In this document: positions 38,045 to 47,016 of the stretch, one piece after another
Position numbering within the stretch: position 1 is the first letter of the stretch
How the letters are laid out: every line of letters starts with the position of its first letter
Assembly (NCBI GenBank): GCA_002699145.1
Contig: PABK01000041.1
Coordinates: 62,001 to 126,000, forward strand
From: Halioglobus sp.
GTDB lineage: Bacteria > Pseudomonadota > Gammaproteobacteria > Pseudomonadales > Halieaceae
Length of the DNA stretch: 64,000 nucleotides
Direction: 5' to 3'
Translations under genes and position numbers: made by a program
The notes under the pieces: generated by a model
Database searches by the model: none
Told to the model about the DNA's origin: nothing
Seen by the model: only the letters and a program-made list of their open reading frames with translations

Positions 38045-38854
38045 ATGGCTACAGCCAGTAAGAAAGCACCGGCAAAACGTAAAGCAAAGGCAAAACGAAA
38101 GGCGCCGACGAAAGCAAAACGCAAGGCGCCAGCCAAGCGTAAAGCAGCGGCCAAGACAAAACGCAAGGCGCCGGCAAAGCGCAAGACAACCACCAAGGTA
38201 AAGCGCAAGGCGCCGGCCAAGCGTAAAACAGCCGCCAAGGCAAAGCGTAAGGCGCCGGCAAAACGCAAGGCGGTAGCGAAAAAGCCTGCAGCGGCGAAAT
38301 CCACCGCCAAGGCGAGCATCTTCCGCGACGCGATGAACGACGCCATGGGTGAAATCGAACAGTGGGTGGACACGGCGAAACTGAAAGCGAAACAACTTGC
38401 CGCCGAAGAAAAGCTCATCGAGAAAAAGGCCGAGCTGGCGATCAGGACGGAAGTCGACCGCGCCAGGCACCTGGCAGCACAGGCGGAAAAGTGGACCCGC
38501 GCACGCCTTAAAGCCGACGCCAAAAAACTGGACGCCCTGGAGAAAAAACTTGCCGCGCAACTGCGCAAGGTCGAGCGCAGGCTGAAGGCCCAGGCCAAAG
38601 CAGCCGAGAAAAAAGCAGAGAAGAAGAGCAAGGCGCTGCAGAAGAAGGCCAAGTCGGCAACGAGGAAAGCCAGGGGCAAGGCCAGCGCGAAAGCGAAGCG
38701 CAAGGCGCCTGCCAGGAAGAAAGCGCCCGGCAGGAAGAAAGCAGCCGCGAAGAAGAAGGCACCCGGTCGCAAGAAGGCGCCGGTCAAGCGCAAGGCAGCC
38801 GCACCGAAGCGCAAGGCAACCGCCCGCAAGGTGAAGGCGCGCGCCAAACGCTAG
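38045..38854 (+). CDS. Histone H1-like / AlgP-type DNA-binding protein
   Basis: 269 residues. Two lysine-rich tails (residues ~1-95 and ~205-269) built from repeats of K-R-K-A-P-A-K, flank a ~110-residue charged coiled-coil core (IFRDAMNDAMGEIEQWVDTAK ... EKKLIEKKAELAIRTEVDRA, segments only). Such proteins coat DNA in an H1-like way; AlgP of Pseudomonas has similar KPAA repeats. The two-tail layout is less common. GGGAG precedes the ATG. Confidence 0.85.
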   Translation: MATASKKAPAKRKAKAKRKAPTKAKRKAPAKRKAAAKTKRKAPAKRKTTTKVKRKAPAKRKTAAKAKRKAPAKRKAVAKKPAAAKSTAKASIFRDAMNDAMGEIEQWVDTAKLKAKQLAAEEKLIEKKAELAIRTEVDRARHLAAQAEKWTRARLKADAKKLDALEKKLAAQLRKVERRLKAQAKAAEKKAEKKSKALQKKAKSATRKARGKASAKAKRKAPARKKAPGRKKAAAKKKAPGRKKAPVKRKAAAPKRKATARKVKARAKR

Positions 38855-38914
38855 GCGGCGGCGCCAGAAAAAGCGGCAACGCTATAAGAAGAAGACCGCC
38901 CAGCGCGATGAACT

Positions 38915-38940
38915 CGCCTGGCCTGATTCCAGGCCAGGCG
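38915..38940 (+). terminator. Perfect 11-bp hairpin between H1-like gene and TonB receptor
   Basis: CGCCTGGCCTG, loop ATTC, CAGGCCAGGCG. It is 60 bp after the H1-like stop and 47 bp before the receptor ATG. No T run follows, so termination would be inefficient; it may also act in the receptor leader. Confidence 0.5.
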
Positions 38941-38986
38941 ATGTTCGTTAAACAGGGCAAGAAATCACCGCCATCGAGGACACGCC

Positions 38987-41362
38987 ATGACCCTGTCCGC
39001 CAAACCGCGCCGTGCGCGGAGACACCTTGCCTGTCGCGCCCTCGGCGCACTCTGCACCTCCGCCGCCCTGTACCCGGTAACACTCGCCGCCCAGCAACCC
39101 GTGCTGGAAGAGATCATCGTCACGGCGCAAAAACGCGAACAGAACATGATGGATGTGCCGGTGGCGCTCACCGCGGTGTCACCCGAGGACCTGCAGGTCT
39201 ACGGCGTGCGCGACACCGCCGACCTGACCAAGATCAGCCCCTCCCTGACCTATGACCAGACCGGACTGGCGCAAAACTCCGGTTTCAGGATTCGCGGCAT
39301 CGGCACGGTGGTGTATTCGGTCAGCGCCGAGAGCGCGGTGGCCGTGGTCATCGACGATGTGGCGACCACACAGTCCGGCCAGGCGCTGGCCGACCTGACC
39401 GATATCGAGCGGGTGGAGATCCTGCGCGGCCCGCAATCCACGCTGTTCGGGCGCAACGCCTCCGCCGGGGTGATCAGCGTGGTGACAAAGGGCCCGACCA
39501 GCGAGTTCGAGGCCAGTGCGGAACTGACCCTGACCGATGACGAGCAGGAAAAGATCAGCGCGTCCGTATCCGGCCCCATCAGCGACACGCTCGGCTACCG
39601 GCTGACCGGCTACTACGACGATATCGACGGCTGGGTGGACAACCTGCACGATGGCGACGAGGTGGACGGCTCGGAAAAATGGGGCGCCAACGCCAAGCTC
39701 GATTGGCAGGCCAGCGACCGCCTCGTACTGAAATTCCAGGGCAAGTATGACGACAGCGACAGCGCCTGCTGCTCACCCGTCTTCAGCTATATCGACGACG
39801 TCAACCAGGCGCTGGTGCTGACCGCCATCCCGTTGACCGAGGCCGCACCCGAGATCCTGCCGTACATCGACGAGGAAAACCGAACCGTCAGCATAGACGA
39901 CGTGCCCAGGATCACCTCCGAAAGCACACAGCTTTCCGTCAAGGCCGAGTGGGACGTGCGCGACCACAGCCTGCTCTCCATCACCGCTTACAGCAACTGG
40001 GACCTCGACGAGTTCAACGAGCTGGACGGCACCGCTTTCGACATCATCGACTACCCCTTCGCCGGCGGTACACTCGGTGACCCGCTGGGCACGGGCATCG
40101 AACCCTTCACCATCGCCAGCAACGGCGGCGTGGTGCAGCTCAACCAGCTCGACGTGGACTTCTGGTCCCAGGAGTTCCGCCTGCTGTCGCCCGACGCCGA
40201 CTGGGGCAATTACATCGCCGGCCTGTACTACTCGCGTATGGACGCGGACCGTCAGTTCGACCGCTATGCGCCCGGGCTGGGTGTCACCGCCGGGCTGGAC
40301 GCGCACAGCCTGTCGGACAACGTGGTCAGCTCCCTCTCTGCCTTCGGGCAGATGACATGGAATTTTGGCGAGCGCTCGCGTGTGACGCTGGGCGGGCGCT
40401 ACCAGTACGAGGAGATCGAGTTCGACCTGACCGACATCGATTTCTACGGCGGCGGGCCGGATACGAACGCCTCCTACGATGACGACGACAGCGTGGCCAT
40501 GGGCAGCCTCGCCTACCAGTACGACGTTTCCGATAACGGCATGCTGTTCGCGCGCTACGCCCGCGGACACAAGGGCCAGTTCTTCGACGCCGCCGCCTCC
40601 ACCGCTTTCACCGGCGAGCTGGTGCCGGTGGACAAGGAGACCTCCGACGCCTTCGAACTGGGTTACAAGGCGCAGCTGTTCGACAACAGAATGCGCCTGG
40701 AACTGGTCGGCTTCTACACCATCTACGACGACTACCAGGCGCAGCAGACCACGATCACCGACGCCGGGGCGATCGTGTTCTCCACGGAGAACGTCGGCGA
40801 GCTGGAGACCTACGGTATCGAGCTGGACAGCACCACACTGATCGGCGACAACTTCACGCTGCAGGCGGCGGCCGCCTGGGTGGACGCCACCATCGAGGAC
40901 TACCCCAATGCCGAGTGCTACTTCGGCCAGACCGTCGCGCAGGGCTGCGTGACCGACGCCAACGGCATCAGCAGCCAGGACCTGGCGGGACAGGACCTGC
41001 AGAACTCGCCCGACTTCAAGTTCAACCTGGCCGGCACCTATGTCTGGCCGGCGGGCGGCAGGCTGCCCGGCGACGTGTTCGCCAACGCCGCGTACAGCTG
41101 GACCGACAAGGTCAACCACGACCTGCAACTGGCGCCGTGGATGGAAGCGGACAGCTACGGCGTGCTGAACCTGGCGTTGGGTATGGACGTGGTCGGGGAG
41201 GTCAGCTACAGCGTGACGCTGTTCGCCAACAACGTGCTGGACGAGGACTACGACAGCGGCCTGCTGGACAGCTCGCTGGCGGCGGTGACGGTGGCGACCA
41301 GTCGTTTCGTGCCCAGGGACTACGCGCGCTACTACGGTGTGCGCCTGAAAATCGGCCTGTAA
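38987..41362 (+). CDS. TonB-dependent outer-membrane receptor
   Basis: 791 residues with signal peptide (cleavage after TLAAQ), TonB box LEEIIVTAQKREQN, plug (VEILRGPQSTLFGRNASAGVIS) and C-terminal beta barrel ending YYGVRLKIGL. Similar in style to the receptor at 28872 but clearly a different protein. No transporter or regulator gene is adjacent to hint at its ligand. Confidence 0.94.
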   Translation: MTLSAKPRRARRHLACRALGALCTSAALYPVTLAAQQPVLEEIIVTAQKREQNMMDVPVALTAVSPEDLQVYGVRDTADLTKISPSLTYDQTGLAQNSGFRIRGIGTVVYSVSAESAVAVVIDDVATTQSGQALADLTDIERVEILRGPQSTLFGRNASAGVISVVTKGPTSEFEASAELTLTDDEQEKISASVSGPISDTLGYRLTGYYDDIDGWVDNLHDGDEVDGSEKWGANAKLDWQASDRLVLKFQGKYDDSDSACCSPVFSYIDDVNQALVLTAIPLTEAAPEILPYIDEENRTVSIDDVPRITSESTQLSVKAEWDVRDHSLLSITAYSNWDLDEFNELDGTAFDIIDYPFAGGTLGDPLGTGIEPFTIASNGGVVQLNQLDVDFWSQEFRLLSPDADWGNYIAGLYYSRMDADRQFDRYAPGLGVTAGLDAHSLSDNVVSSLSAFGQMTWNFGERSRVTLGGRYQYEEIEFDLTDIDFYGGGPDTNASYDDDDSVAMGSLAYQYDVSDNGMLFARYARGHKGQFFDAAASTAFTGELVPVDKETSDAFELGYKAQLFDNRMRLELVGFYTIYDDYQAQQTTITDAGAIVFSTENVGELETYGIELDSTTLIGDNFTLQAAAAWVDATIEDYPNAECYFGQTVAQGCVTDANGISSQDLAGQDLQNSPDFKFNLAGTYVWPAGGRLPGDVFANAAYSWTDKVNHDLQLAPWMEADSYGVLNLALGMDVVGEVSYSVTLFANNVLDEDYDSGLLDSSLAAVTVATSRFVPRDYARYYGVRLKIGL

Positions 41363-41401
41363 TCGCAGCGGCGCGGGCCAGTTGCCGCGCGTGCCCCGAA
41401 T

Positions 41402-42703
41402 CTACGCGGCGCCGTTTTCCGCCGCGATGCAGTTGAGCACTGCCGCCTGGTAGCGCTTGCCGCGCTCATTGAGCAGGTCCAGCGAGTGCAGCGTCGTCGG
41501 CACGAAAGCAAAACCTATCTCGCGCTGCGGGTGCCACTGGAAGATGGAGCCGCCGAAGCCCATCCAGCCGTAGAACCCCTCACGGCCGGTGTTGAAATCC
41601 CGCTCCATGCGCGTGCTGCCCGGGCCGCAGGGCACGAAACTGTCCACGCCGCCCTGGGTGAAGCGCGTGGTGAGCAGGCCGCCCATGCTCGCCTTGAGCG
41701 GGTGGGCGTGCGCCGCCGCCCAGGCCTCCTCGCTGAGAAACTGACGGCCCGCCAGCGCGCCGCGCGCCGCCATCATCGCCGCCACCCGGGCCAGGCCGCG
41801 GGCGGAACAATTGGCATTGGCGGAGGGCGTCTCGCCGCGCAGGAAATCCGGGTGGTTGACGAAGCCCATGCCGGGCACGTCGGCGAATGGCGGCGCGCTG
41901 CCGGACTTGCGCCCGCGCAGCATCAGGGGCAACAGCTTGAACAGGCGGCTGAACACCTGGAAGGCGTTGTGCACGACGCGCCGGCCCAGGAAGCGCGGCA
42001 ACAGCCCCTGCAGCAACTGGTACCCAATGCCCAGAATGGTGACCCGGGCCACGCGCGGCATCTCCTCGTCGCGCACACCGATCACCACGTCGGCGCCCAG
42101 CGGGCCACTGATTTCCTCGCGCAGGTACTGCCCGATCGTGCGCCCGTCAGGGTCCACGCGCCGGAACAGCTCGTTGACGATCCAGCCCCGCGTCAGCGCG
42201 TGGTACTGCCGCCTCTCCTCACCGTCCGCCCCAAACCGCGGCGCCTGCCCCTCGATCACCCGCCCCACCGCGTTCTCCCTGATCCTCTCGGGGGTCAGGT
42301 CTTGCAAATGGACAGAGGTATCGAAATTGGCGAGCCCCGCCTCGTGGCGCATCAGGTTCGCCACCGTCAGCTCGTCCTTACCGGCGGCGCCGAACTCCGG
42401 CCAGTACCGCGTAATCGGGGCGTCGTAGTCCAGCAAGCCCCTGCTCACCAGTGACGCGACGGCTATCGCCTCCAGGCTCTTGCCGCTGCTGAACACGTTG
42501 ACCAGCGAATCCGCGGAAAAACTGCCGTCGGCGCTGCGGCTGGCCCACAGGTCCACGACCTTCTCGCCCCGGTGGTAGACACAGAGCTGGGCGTTGTCCT
42601 CGGCCAGGGTGCGCATCTCGTGCCGGAACAGTGCCTCGACGGGCTCGAAGCCCGGGGCCACCGTGCCGTGGATTTGCATGGGTGTGGAATTGCTGGATGT
42701 CAT
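41402..42703 (-). CDS. Serine hydrolase, class C beta-lactamase family (EstB-like)
   Basis: 433 residues. The nucleophile motif is S-x-x-K at Ser72-Lys75 (FSSGKSLEA), and the second motif is Tyr in QYHALTRGW. The family includes esterases and carboxypeptidase-like enzymes; no signal peptide, so a cytoplasmic esterase is more likely than a beta-lactamase. Start at the ATG with GGGGGG upstream; 14 further residues are open upstream. Confidence 0.88.
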   Translation of the reverse strand: MTSSNSTPMQIHGTVAPGFEPVEALFRHEMRTLAEDNAQLCVYHRGEKVVDLWASRSADGSFSADSLVNVFSSGKSLEAIAVASLVSRGLLDYDAPITRYWPEFGAAGKDELTVANLMRHEAGLANFDTSVHLQDLTPERIRENAVGRVIEGQAPRFGADGEERRQYHALTRGWIVNELFRRVDPDGRTIGQYLREEISGPLGADVVIGVRDEEMPRVARVTILGIGYQLLQGLLPRFLGRRVVHNAFQVFSRLFKLLPLMLRGRKSGSAPPFADVPGMGFVNHPDFLRGETPSANANCSARGLARVAAMMAARGALAGRQFLSEEAWAAAHAHPLKASMGGLLTTRFTQGGVDSFVPCGPGSTRMERDFNTGREGFYGWMGFGGSIFQWHPQREIGFAFVPTTLHSLDLLNERGKRYQAAVLNCIAAENGAA

Positions 42704-42786
42704 CTGTCGCCCCCCTGGTTGTGGCCGGATTATAACCTGAAGCATATTAGGGGAATTTCGGGCTGTGCGTGGCGGGCGATCTTTTC

Positions 42787-42792
42787 TATAAT
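42787..42792 (+). promoter_or_regulatory. -10 box of the tRNA gene
   Basis: A perfect TATAAT 19 bases before the tRNA. The -35 position is weak (no TTGACA), but a GC-rich GCGCC discriminator follows, as in stable RNA promoters. Confidence 0.55.
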
Positions 42793-42811
42793 CGCGCCTC
42801 CTTCCAAAGAC

Positions 42812-42888
42812 GGGCCCATAGCTCAGTTGGTTAGAGCATCCGACTCATAATCGGCAGGTCGAAGGTTCAAGTCCTTCTGGGCCCACCA
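42812..42888 (+). tRNA. tRNA with CAT anticodon (elongator Met or Ile2)
   Basis: 77 bases folding as a cloverleaf: acceptor GGGCCCA/TGGGCCC, D arm GCTC-AGTTGGTTA-GAGC, anticodon loop CTCATAA (anticodon CAT) on a CCGA/TCGG stem, T arm GAAGG-TTCAAGT-CCTTC, and an encoded CCA. CAT can be elongator Met or lysidine-modified Ile2; identity needs the tilS determinants. It sits at the left edge of the mobile island and is a plausible attachment site. Confidence 0.95.
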
Positions 42889-42937
42889 TCTTATTGTTTT
42901 TTATAGTTTTTCTATAGAAGTGAGCGTCCGACTGGCT

Positions 42938-43062
42938 GGCTCTACCCAACTAACGGGGGATGAGCATTCATCCGGCTCTACCCAATTAACGGGGGACTGT
43001 TCCGGCTCTACCCGGATTGTGTTACCCATGTGTCCGGTATGGTAGCTCGTTCGGCTCTACCC
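42938..43062. repeat. Four copies of GGCTCTACCC, remnant IS ends
   Basis: GGCTCTACCC occurs at 42938, 42974, 43004 and 43053. The first two extend to GGCTCTACCCAACTAACGG and GGCTCTACCCAATTAACGG followed by GGGA, 36 bp apart. The pattern resembles ISL3-family terminal repeats, and an ISL3 transposase fragment lies at 45278. Probably stacked remnants of transposon ends. Confidence 0.6.
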
Positions 43063-43111
43063 CATCCCAAGCACGTTCCGTGGTAGCCTGTGACGAAAGA
43101 CTGACGGTAGT

Positions 43112-44462
43112 GTAAATATTTTTTTCGCACTTTTTTCTCAGCGGCGTCCTTCAAGCTGACTGTTGAGTCTCCATATCCTGCTGCCGCAACCAGTCCATCG
43201 ACATGTACTTGCGGGTTCCCCAATTGGTGCTTGCTATGTGGCGCAGCCTGGCGCCGACCAGCATCACAGCTGACTCCCCGTCAGGGAAAGCACCCACGAC
43301 GCGTGTGCGGCGCCGTATCTCCCGCATGATGCGCTCCAGAGGGTTGTTGGTTCGGATCCTCAGCCAGTGAGTCTGAGGGTAGCTGTAGAAGCCAAGTGTC
43401 TCATCAATGCAGCGCTCCACCAGATCAGCAGCCTTTCGGAGCCGCATGGCTCTAAGGTCCTCGACAACCTTAGCGGCCTTCTCCTGCGCCGCCTCGCGGC
43501 TCTCCTGAGCATGAATCGCCTTTAGCATAGCCGATACCTGCTGCATCTTCGCCCTCGGCACATGGCTGAACACGTTGCGGTAGAAGTGGACGGTACAGCG
43601 CTGCCAGTCGGCCTCCGGGAAGTACTCTGCTGCCGACTCGCTGAGACCCATGCAGGCGTCGGAGATGATCATCCGTACCCCTTCGAGGCCACGGGACTTC
43701 AGGTGCTCCAGGAAACTACTCCAACCAGACTTATCCTCCTTGTGGCCTTCCTGAACGCCAAGAATATGGCGGTAGCCATCCTGATCAACGCCCACTCCGA
43801 CTAGCACGGAGACATTGCGGACCTCGCCGGCCCAGCTGCGCTTCAGCACGATCCCGTCCAGGTACACGTAGGGGTATTCACCCTAAATCGGGCGATTCCG
43901 CCAGGTCTCGATGTGCTTGTAGACCTTTTTGTTGAGTTTGCTGACGGTGCCAGAGCTGACGCGGGTTCCCCACAGGGCCTCGGTGATATCCTCTACCCGG
44001 CGGACCGAGACGCCAGCCAGGTACATCTCCATCAGGGCTTCTTCGATGGAGGTCTCCCGCCGCTTGTAACGCTCTATGATCGCTGTCTCGAAGGTCTGCT
44101 TGCGCAGTTTCGGCATCTTCAGCTTCACCTCGCCGGCTTTGCTGTGGAAGCTGCGCTCGTAGTGGCCGGCGCGGGTATCAACTCGATCGGGGCTGCGTTC
44201 GTAACGCTGGGCCCCGCACATGGCGTCTGCCTCCGCATCCAGCATAGCGTTCAGTGTCTCCTCAACGGTGCCGCGCACCAGCTCACCGAGGTGATCCTGT
44301 ATCCTGGCATCATTGATCTGAACGACTTTACCCAAGGCCTGGCTCTCGCTATCTTGGCTCATGGTGGTGGTTCTCCTTTGTTGTTGGATTAAGCTTCGCA
44401 ACTCAATCGTATCAACTTGGAGGGCCACCGCCTCTATTTCAAAAGTGCGAAAGATAATTTAC
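43112..44462 (-). mobile_element. IS256-family insertion sequence
   Basis: About 1,351 bp, the normal size. Imperfect ends GTAAATATTTTTTTCGCAC (left) and GTAAATTATCTTTCGCAC (right, reverse complement) face each other. They enclose one transposase gene. I see no clear 8-9 bp target duplication, which suggests an old or rearranged copy. Confidence 0.8.
43151..44362 (-). pseudogene. IS256-family transposase interrupted by an amber codon
   Basis: The protein is complete apart from a TAG at 43883-43885 in RNRPI*GEYPYVYLDG, where relatives have Glu (GAG to TAG, one base). Both halves are in the same frame. The DDE catalytic residues are intact: Asp in YLDG, Asp in IISDACMG and Glu in NNPLERIMREIRRRTRVVG. 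A read-through product would be ~403 residues, normal for the family. Without read-through the element cannot move by itself. Start at the ATG of MSQDSESQ. Confidence 0.88.
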
Positions 44463-44487
44463 GTTATCAGACTGACTCTACATCCTT

Positions 44488-45177
44488 ATGTCCACAGCTT
44501 GCATCTCCCAGTTCAGAAAGCGACTGTATAGCAAATGGCTACCTGGCTTCTGTCACGCTCCCCACAGAAATCTGTCTACCTCTGGATTCAAAGAGCAGTC
44601 GCTCGACAATCTTAGCGAACATGATGCTCTTTGGTTCTTGAGGGCCATTGAGCTTGACTTAGTGACTGAAGCAGACGGCTTCTTTACTGCCCCGCTCAGT
44701 AGAGCCAAGGAGCAGATATTCTGGACTGGGTCTCGAAATGTCGATCCAAGGCCATTAACTCTATGGATAGAACCCGTGATAACAATAGGTGCCTTAGCCA
44801 AGCTAAACCTTTCCCATAAGTGGCCAGCAGAGAAACTGGGTACACAATCTCAAACGTGGGCCTTCGACCTCGTTGGATATGGTGACACCGAAAATCACGA
44901 ATTTCTCGCATGCGAAGTAAAGAAGACCACACGAGAGATCGATTTACTGATAGAGCTGATGAAGCAATACGGAGCCGATGGCTCGATCCAAGAGCCGGAA
45001 AAGGCGAAAGAAAAAAATGCGTATAGAAAGTCAGAGGGAATTCGCCGAACTTGGCCTTCTGTTTTCTGGGCACTGGGACCAAATAATTACAGTAAAGTAT
45101 TCGATGTAATAAAACGGAATGAGCGTGAGTTTGAACTAGTTGAAATGGGTAGTGATCGGCTTACCCGCTCAACCTGA
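44488..45177 (+). CDS. Possible PD-(D/E)xK nuclease, island gene
   Basis: 229 residues, AT-rich relative to the chromosome, starting 26 bp beyond the IS256 end, so it may be truncated at the N-terminus. The segment FDLVGYG followed 10-15 residues later by CEVKKTTREID fits the D-x(n)-ExK metal motif of PD-(D/E)xK nucleases. Beyond this I recognise no family. Possible defence or mobile-element function (inference). No clear Shine-Dalgarno is seen. Confidence 0.6.
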   Translation: MSTACISQFRKRLYSKWLPGFCHAPHRNLSTSGFKEQSLDNLSEHDALWFLRAIELDLVTEADGFFTAPLSRAKEQIFWTGSRNVDPRPLTLWIEPVITIGALAKLNLSHKWPAEKLGTQSQTWAFDLVGYGDTENHEFLACEVKKTTREIDLLIELMKQYGADGSIQEPEKAKEKNAYRKSEGIRRTWPSVFWALGPNNYSKVFDVIKRNEREFELVEMGSDRLTRST

Positions 45178-45277
45178 AGGCCAGGTATGCCTATAATCGT
45201 TGCAGCGAAGTACATCGGTATTCGCTCCATTGAATTGATCGTCGCAAAATCAGTTTAATGAATGTCGGTGCCCGCCG

Positions 45278-45691
45278 TTAATGATGAAGAGCTTTGTTGT
45301 GGAAGCCCTCAGTGATGCCGTTGCTTTTGCTAAAGCGCCACATCGCAAGAATGGCTTCCATCCAACTGGTCAGCGTCTTGGCCAGGGCTCTCAGTGGGCC
45401 ATCCCCCAACTGCTCGAGTAACGCCATGTATGCCGGCAGCTTGCGCTTCGCACGTCGGGCAGAAAGCATCTTGAGCAGCATAAAGCGGACCAGCTCTTGC
45501 TTGGCCGCGTACAACGCTTGCAGCACCGGGTAATCTGCCAGGTAGGTCATCAGGTTCGCATGCTGCTCATCACTTAGATGCCACTGGTGACGGCGCATCA
45601 GGCTGATGAGCCCCCGGTTCTTGCGCCCTTCCGGATTATGCTGCTTGAGGATCGAGATAATCTGTTCTGCGGTGTAGCGCTTGCGCTTCAT
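45278..45691 (-). pseudogene. Chimeric IS3 OrfA / ISL3 transposase fragment
   Basis: 137 codons. The first ~18 residues (MKRKRYTAEQIISILKQH) are the start of an IS3-family OrfA. From about residue 25 onward the protein is the C-terminal part of an ISL3 transposase (LTSWMEAILAMWRFSKSNG then ITEGFHNK). The catalytic core is missing, and it ends soon after EGFHNK where ISL3 proteins continue. It must be a fusion made by a deletion or insertion between two elements. Confidence 0.75.
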
Positions 45692-45897
45692 ATTGGGATC
45701 TCCTTGAATCTAAAATAGATGGAAATCCCACATCCTGCATGGCTCGAATTACGGGGATACGGTCAAAATTAATTATAAATATTTTTTTGTTTGTGAGGGA
45801 GGAATTTAAACCTGTGCATGGCGAATTACTAGTTCATCAACAATATCAATGAGTTGATGGTTGCTGCAACCAAGCACCTTGCCTACCCTCGTACTGC
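45692..45897. other. AT-rich intergenic scar
   Basis: Very AT-rich stretch (e.g. AATTAATTATAAATATTTTT). It includes GAATTACGGGGATACGG, a phrase that recalls flanks of IS200-like/REP transposase genes. The left end of the next element begins at 45809. Confidence 0.4.
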
Positions 45898-47002
45898 ATG
45901 AAAGATGCTATTTTCCTGCTATTCAACCTTCTGTCAGCCATCACCAAACTATTCCAGCCGGGTGGCAGCAGAGCTGTCATCGCCGAGAACCTGCTCCTGA
46001 AGCAGCAACTGATTATCCACAGCAGATCTAGGCAAAGGGCACCGAATCTGACTACAAAGGATCGCACTCTCCTCGGCTTTCTCTCGCTATTCCTAAGTCC
46101 AAGACGCCTGGTCAGATCGGCGATCATCATCAAGCCATCCACCCTGCTGTCTTTCCACAACGCACTGAAGAAACGTAAGTATCGCCGTCTTTATTCGCCA
46201 CGAGGCGGCAAGAAGCCAGGGCCGAAAGGTCCATCCAGGGAAGTCATCAATGCCATTGTAGAAATGAAGCAGCGCAATCCACGATACGGCTGCCCGCGTA
46301 TCGCTCAGCAGATCAATCTGGCATTCGGTCTTGATCTCGATAAGGACATTGTCCGGCGTGTACTGGCTGTCCACTACAAGCAAGACCCATCCAACCACGG
46401 ACCTTCCTGGTTGACCACCCTCGGCCACGCCAAGGATAGCCTATGGAGTGTCGATCTTTTCCGTGCGGAGTCCATTACCCTGAGAACGTACTGGGTCATG
46501 GTAGTCATGGATCAATACACCCGCAGGATCATTGGCTTCGCTGTCCGCGCTGGCAACGTAGACGGCCTTGTAGTCTGCCGCATGTTTAACGACGCTACAT
46601 CAGGCCAAGGCTGGCCGGAACGAGTCAGCTCAGATAATGATCCACTATTTCAATACCAACGCTGGAAAGCCAATCTTAGGGTGCTCGATATTGAGGAGAT
46701 CAAATCGCTGCCACATGTGCCAATGTCACATCCGTTTGTGGAGAGATTGATTGGCAGTGTCCGGAGAGAACTACTGGATCAGACCTTCTTCTGGACTGCG
46801 ACTGACCTGGAAAACAAGCTCAGGGTCTATCAGGCGTATTACAACGAGCATCGCTGCCATTCGAGCCCGAGTGGCCAGACTCCTGCCAAATCAGGCACCA
46901 ACGATGTCGTGAGTATCAGCAGCTATCGCTGGAAGAAGCATTGCCGCGGGCTATTTCAGCTACCGGTAGCAGCTTGAATTTGGAATTCGCCAGGGACAGG
47001 TT
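45809..47002 (+). mobile_element. Integrase-type transposon bounded by 19-bp inverted repeats
   Basis: AACCTGTGCATGGCGAATT (45809-45827) and the reverse complement AACCTGTCCCTGGCGAATT (46984-47002) match at 16 of 19 bases. They enclose a single DDE integrase gene and its AT-rich upstream region, 1,194 bp in all. No target-site duplication is visible. Confidence 0.75.
45898..46977 (+). CDS. DDE integrase/transposase (rve domain)
   Basis: 359 residues. N-terminal helix-turn-helix region followed by an rve core with the catalytic triad Asp in WSVDLFRAE, Asp in SSDNDPLF and Glu in HPFVERLIGSVRRE. The C-terminus has YNEHRCHSS, as in IS481/IS3-like enzymes. It looks intact. It is the only gene inside the element defined by 19-bp inverted repeats. 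Confidence 0.88.
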   Translation: MKDAIFLLFNLLSAITKLFQPGGSRAVIAENLLLKQQLIIHSRSRQRAPNLTTKDRTLLGFLSLFLSPRRLVRSAIIIKPSTLLSFHNALKKRKYRRLYSPRGGKKPGPKGPSREVINAIVEMKQRNPRYGCPRIAQQINLAFGLDLDKDIVRRVLAVHYKQDPSNHGPSWLTTLGHAKDSLWSVDLFRAESITLRTYWVMVVMDQYTRRIIGFAVRAGNVDGLVVCRMFNDATSGQGWPERVSSDNDPLFQYQRWKANLRVLDIEEIKSLPHVPMSHPFVERLIGSVRRELLDQTFFWTATDLENKLRVYQAYYNEHRCHSSPSGQTPAKSGTNDVVSISSYRWKKHCRGLFQLPVAA

Positions 47003-47016
47003 CCAGACATATTCAA

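Noticed and set aside
38045-38300. Short regular repeats suggesting a CRISPR array
   Set aside because: They are coding repeats of Lys/Arg/Ala/Pro codons in the H1-like gene; no spacers and no cas genes in the window.
44417-44641. 74-codon frame overlapping the IS256 right end
   Set aside because: Starts inside the IS and overlaps the better supported 229-residue gene.
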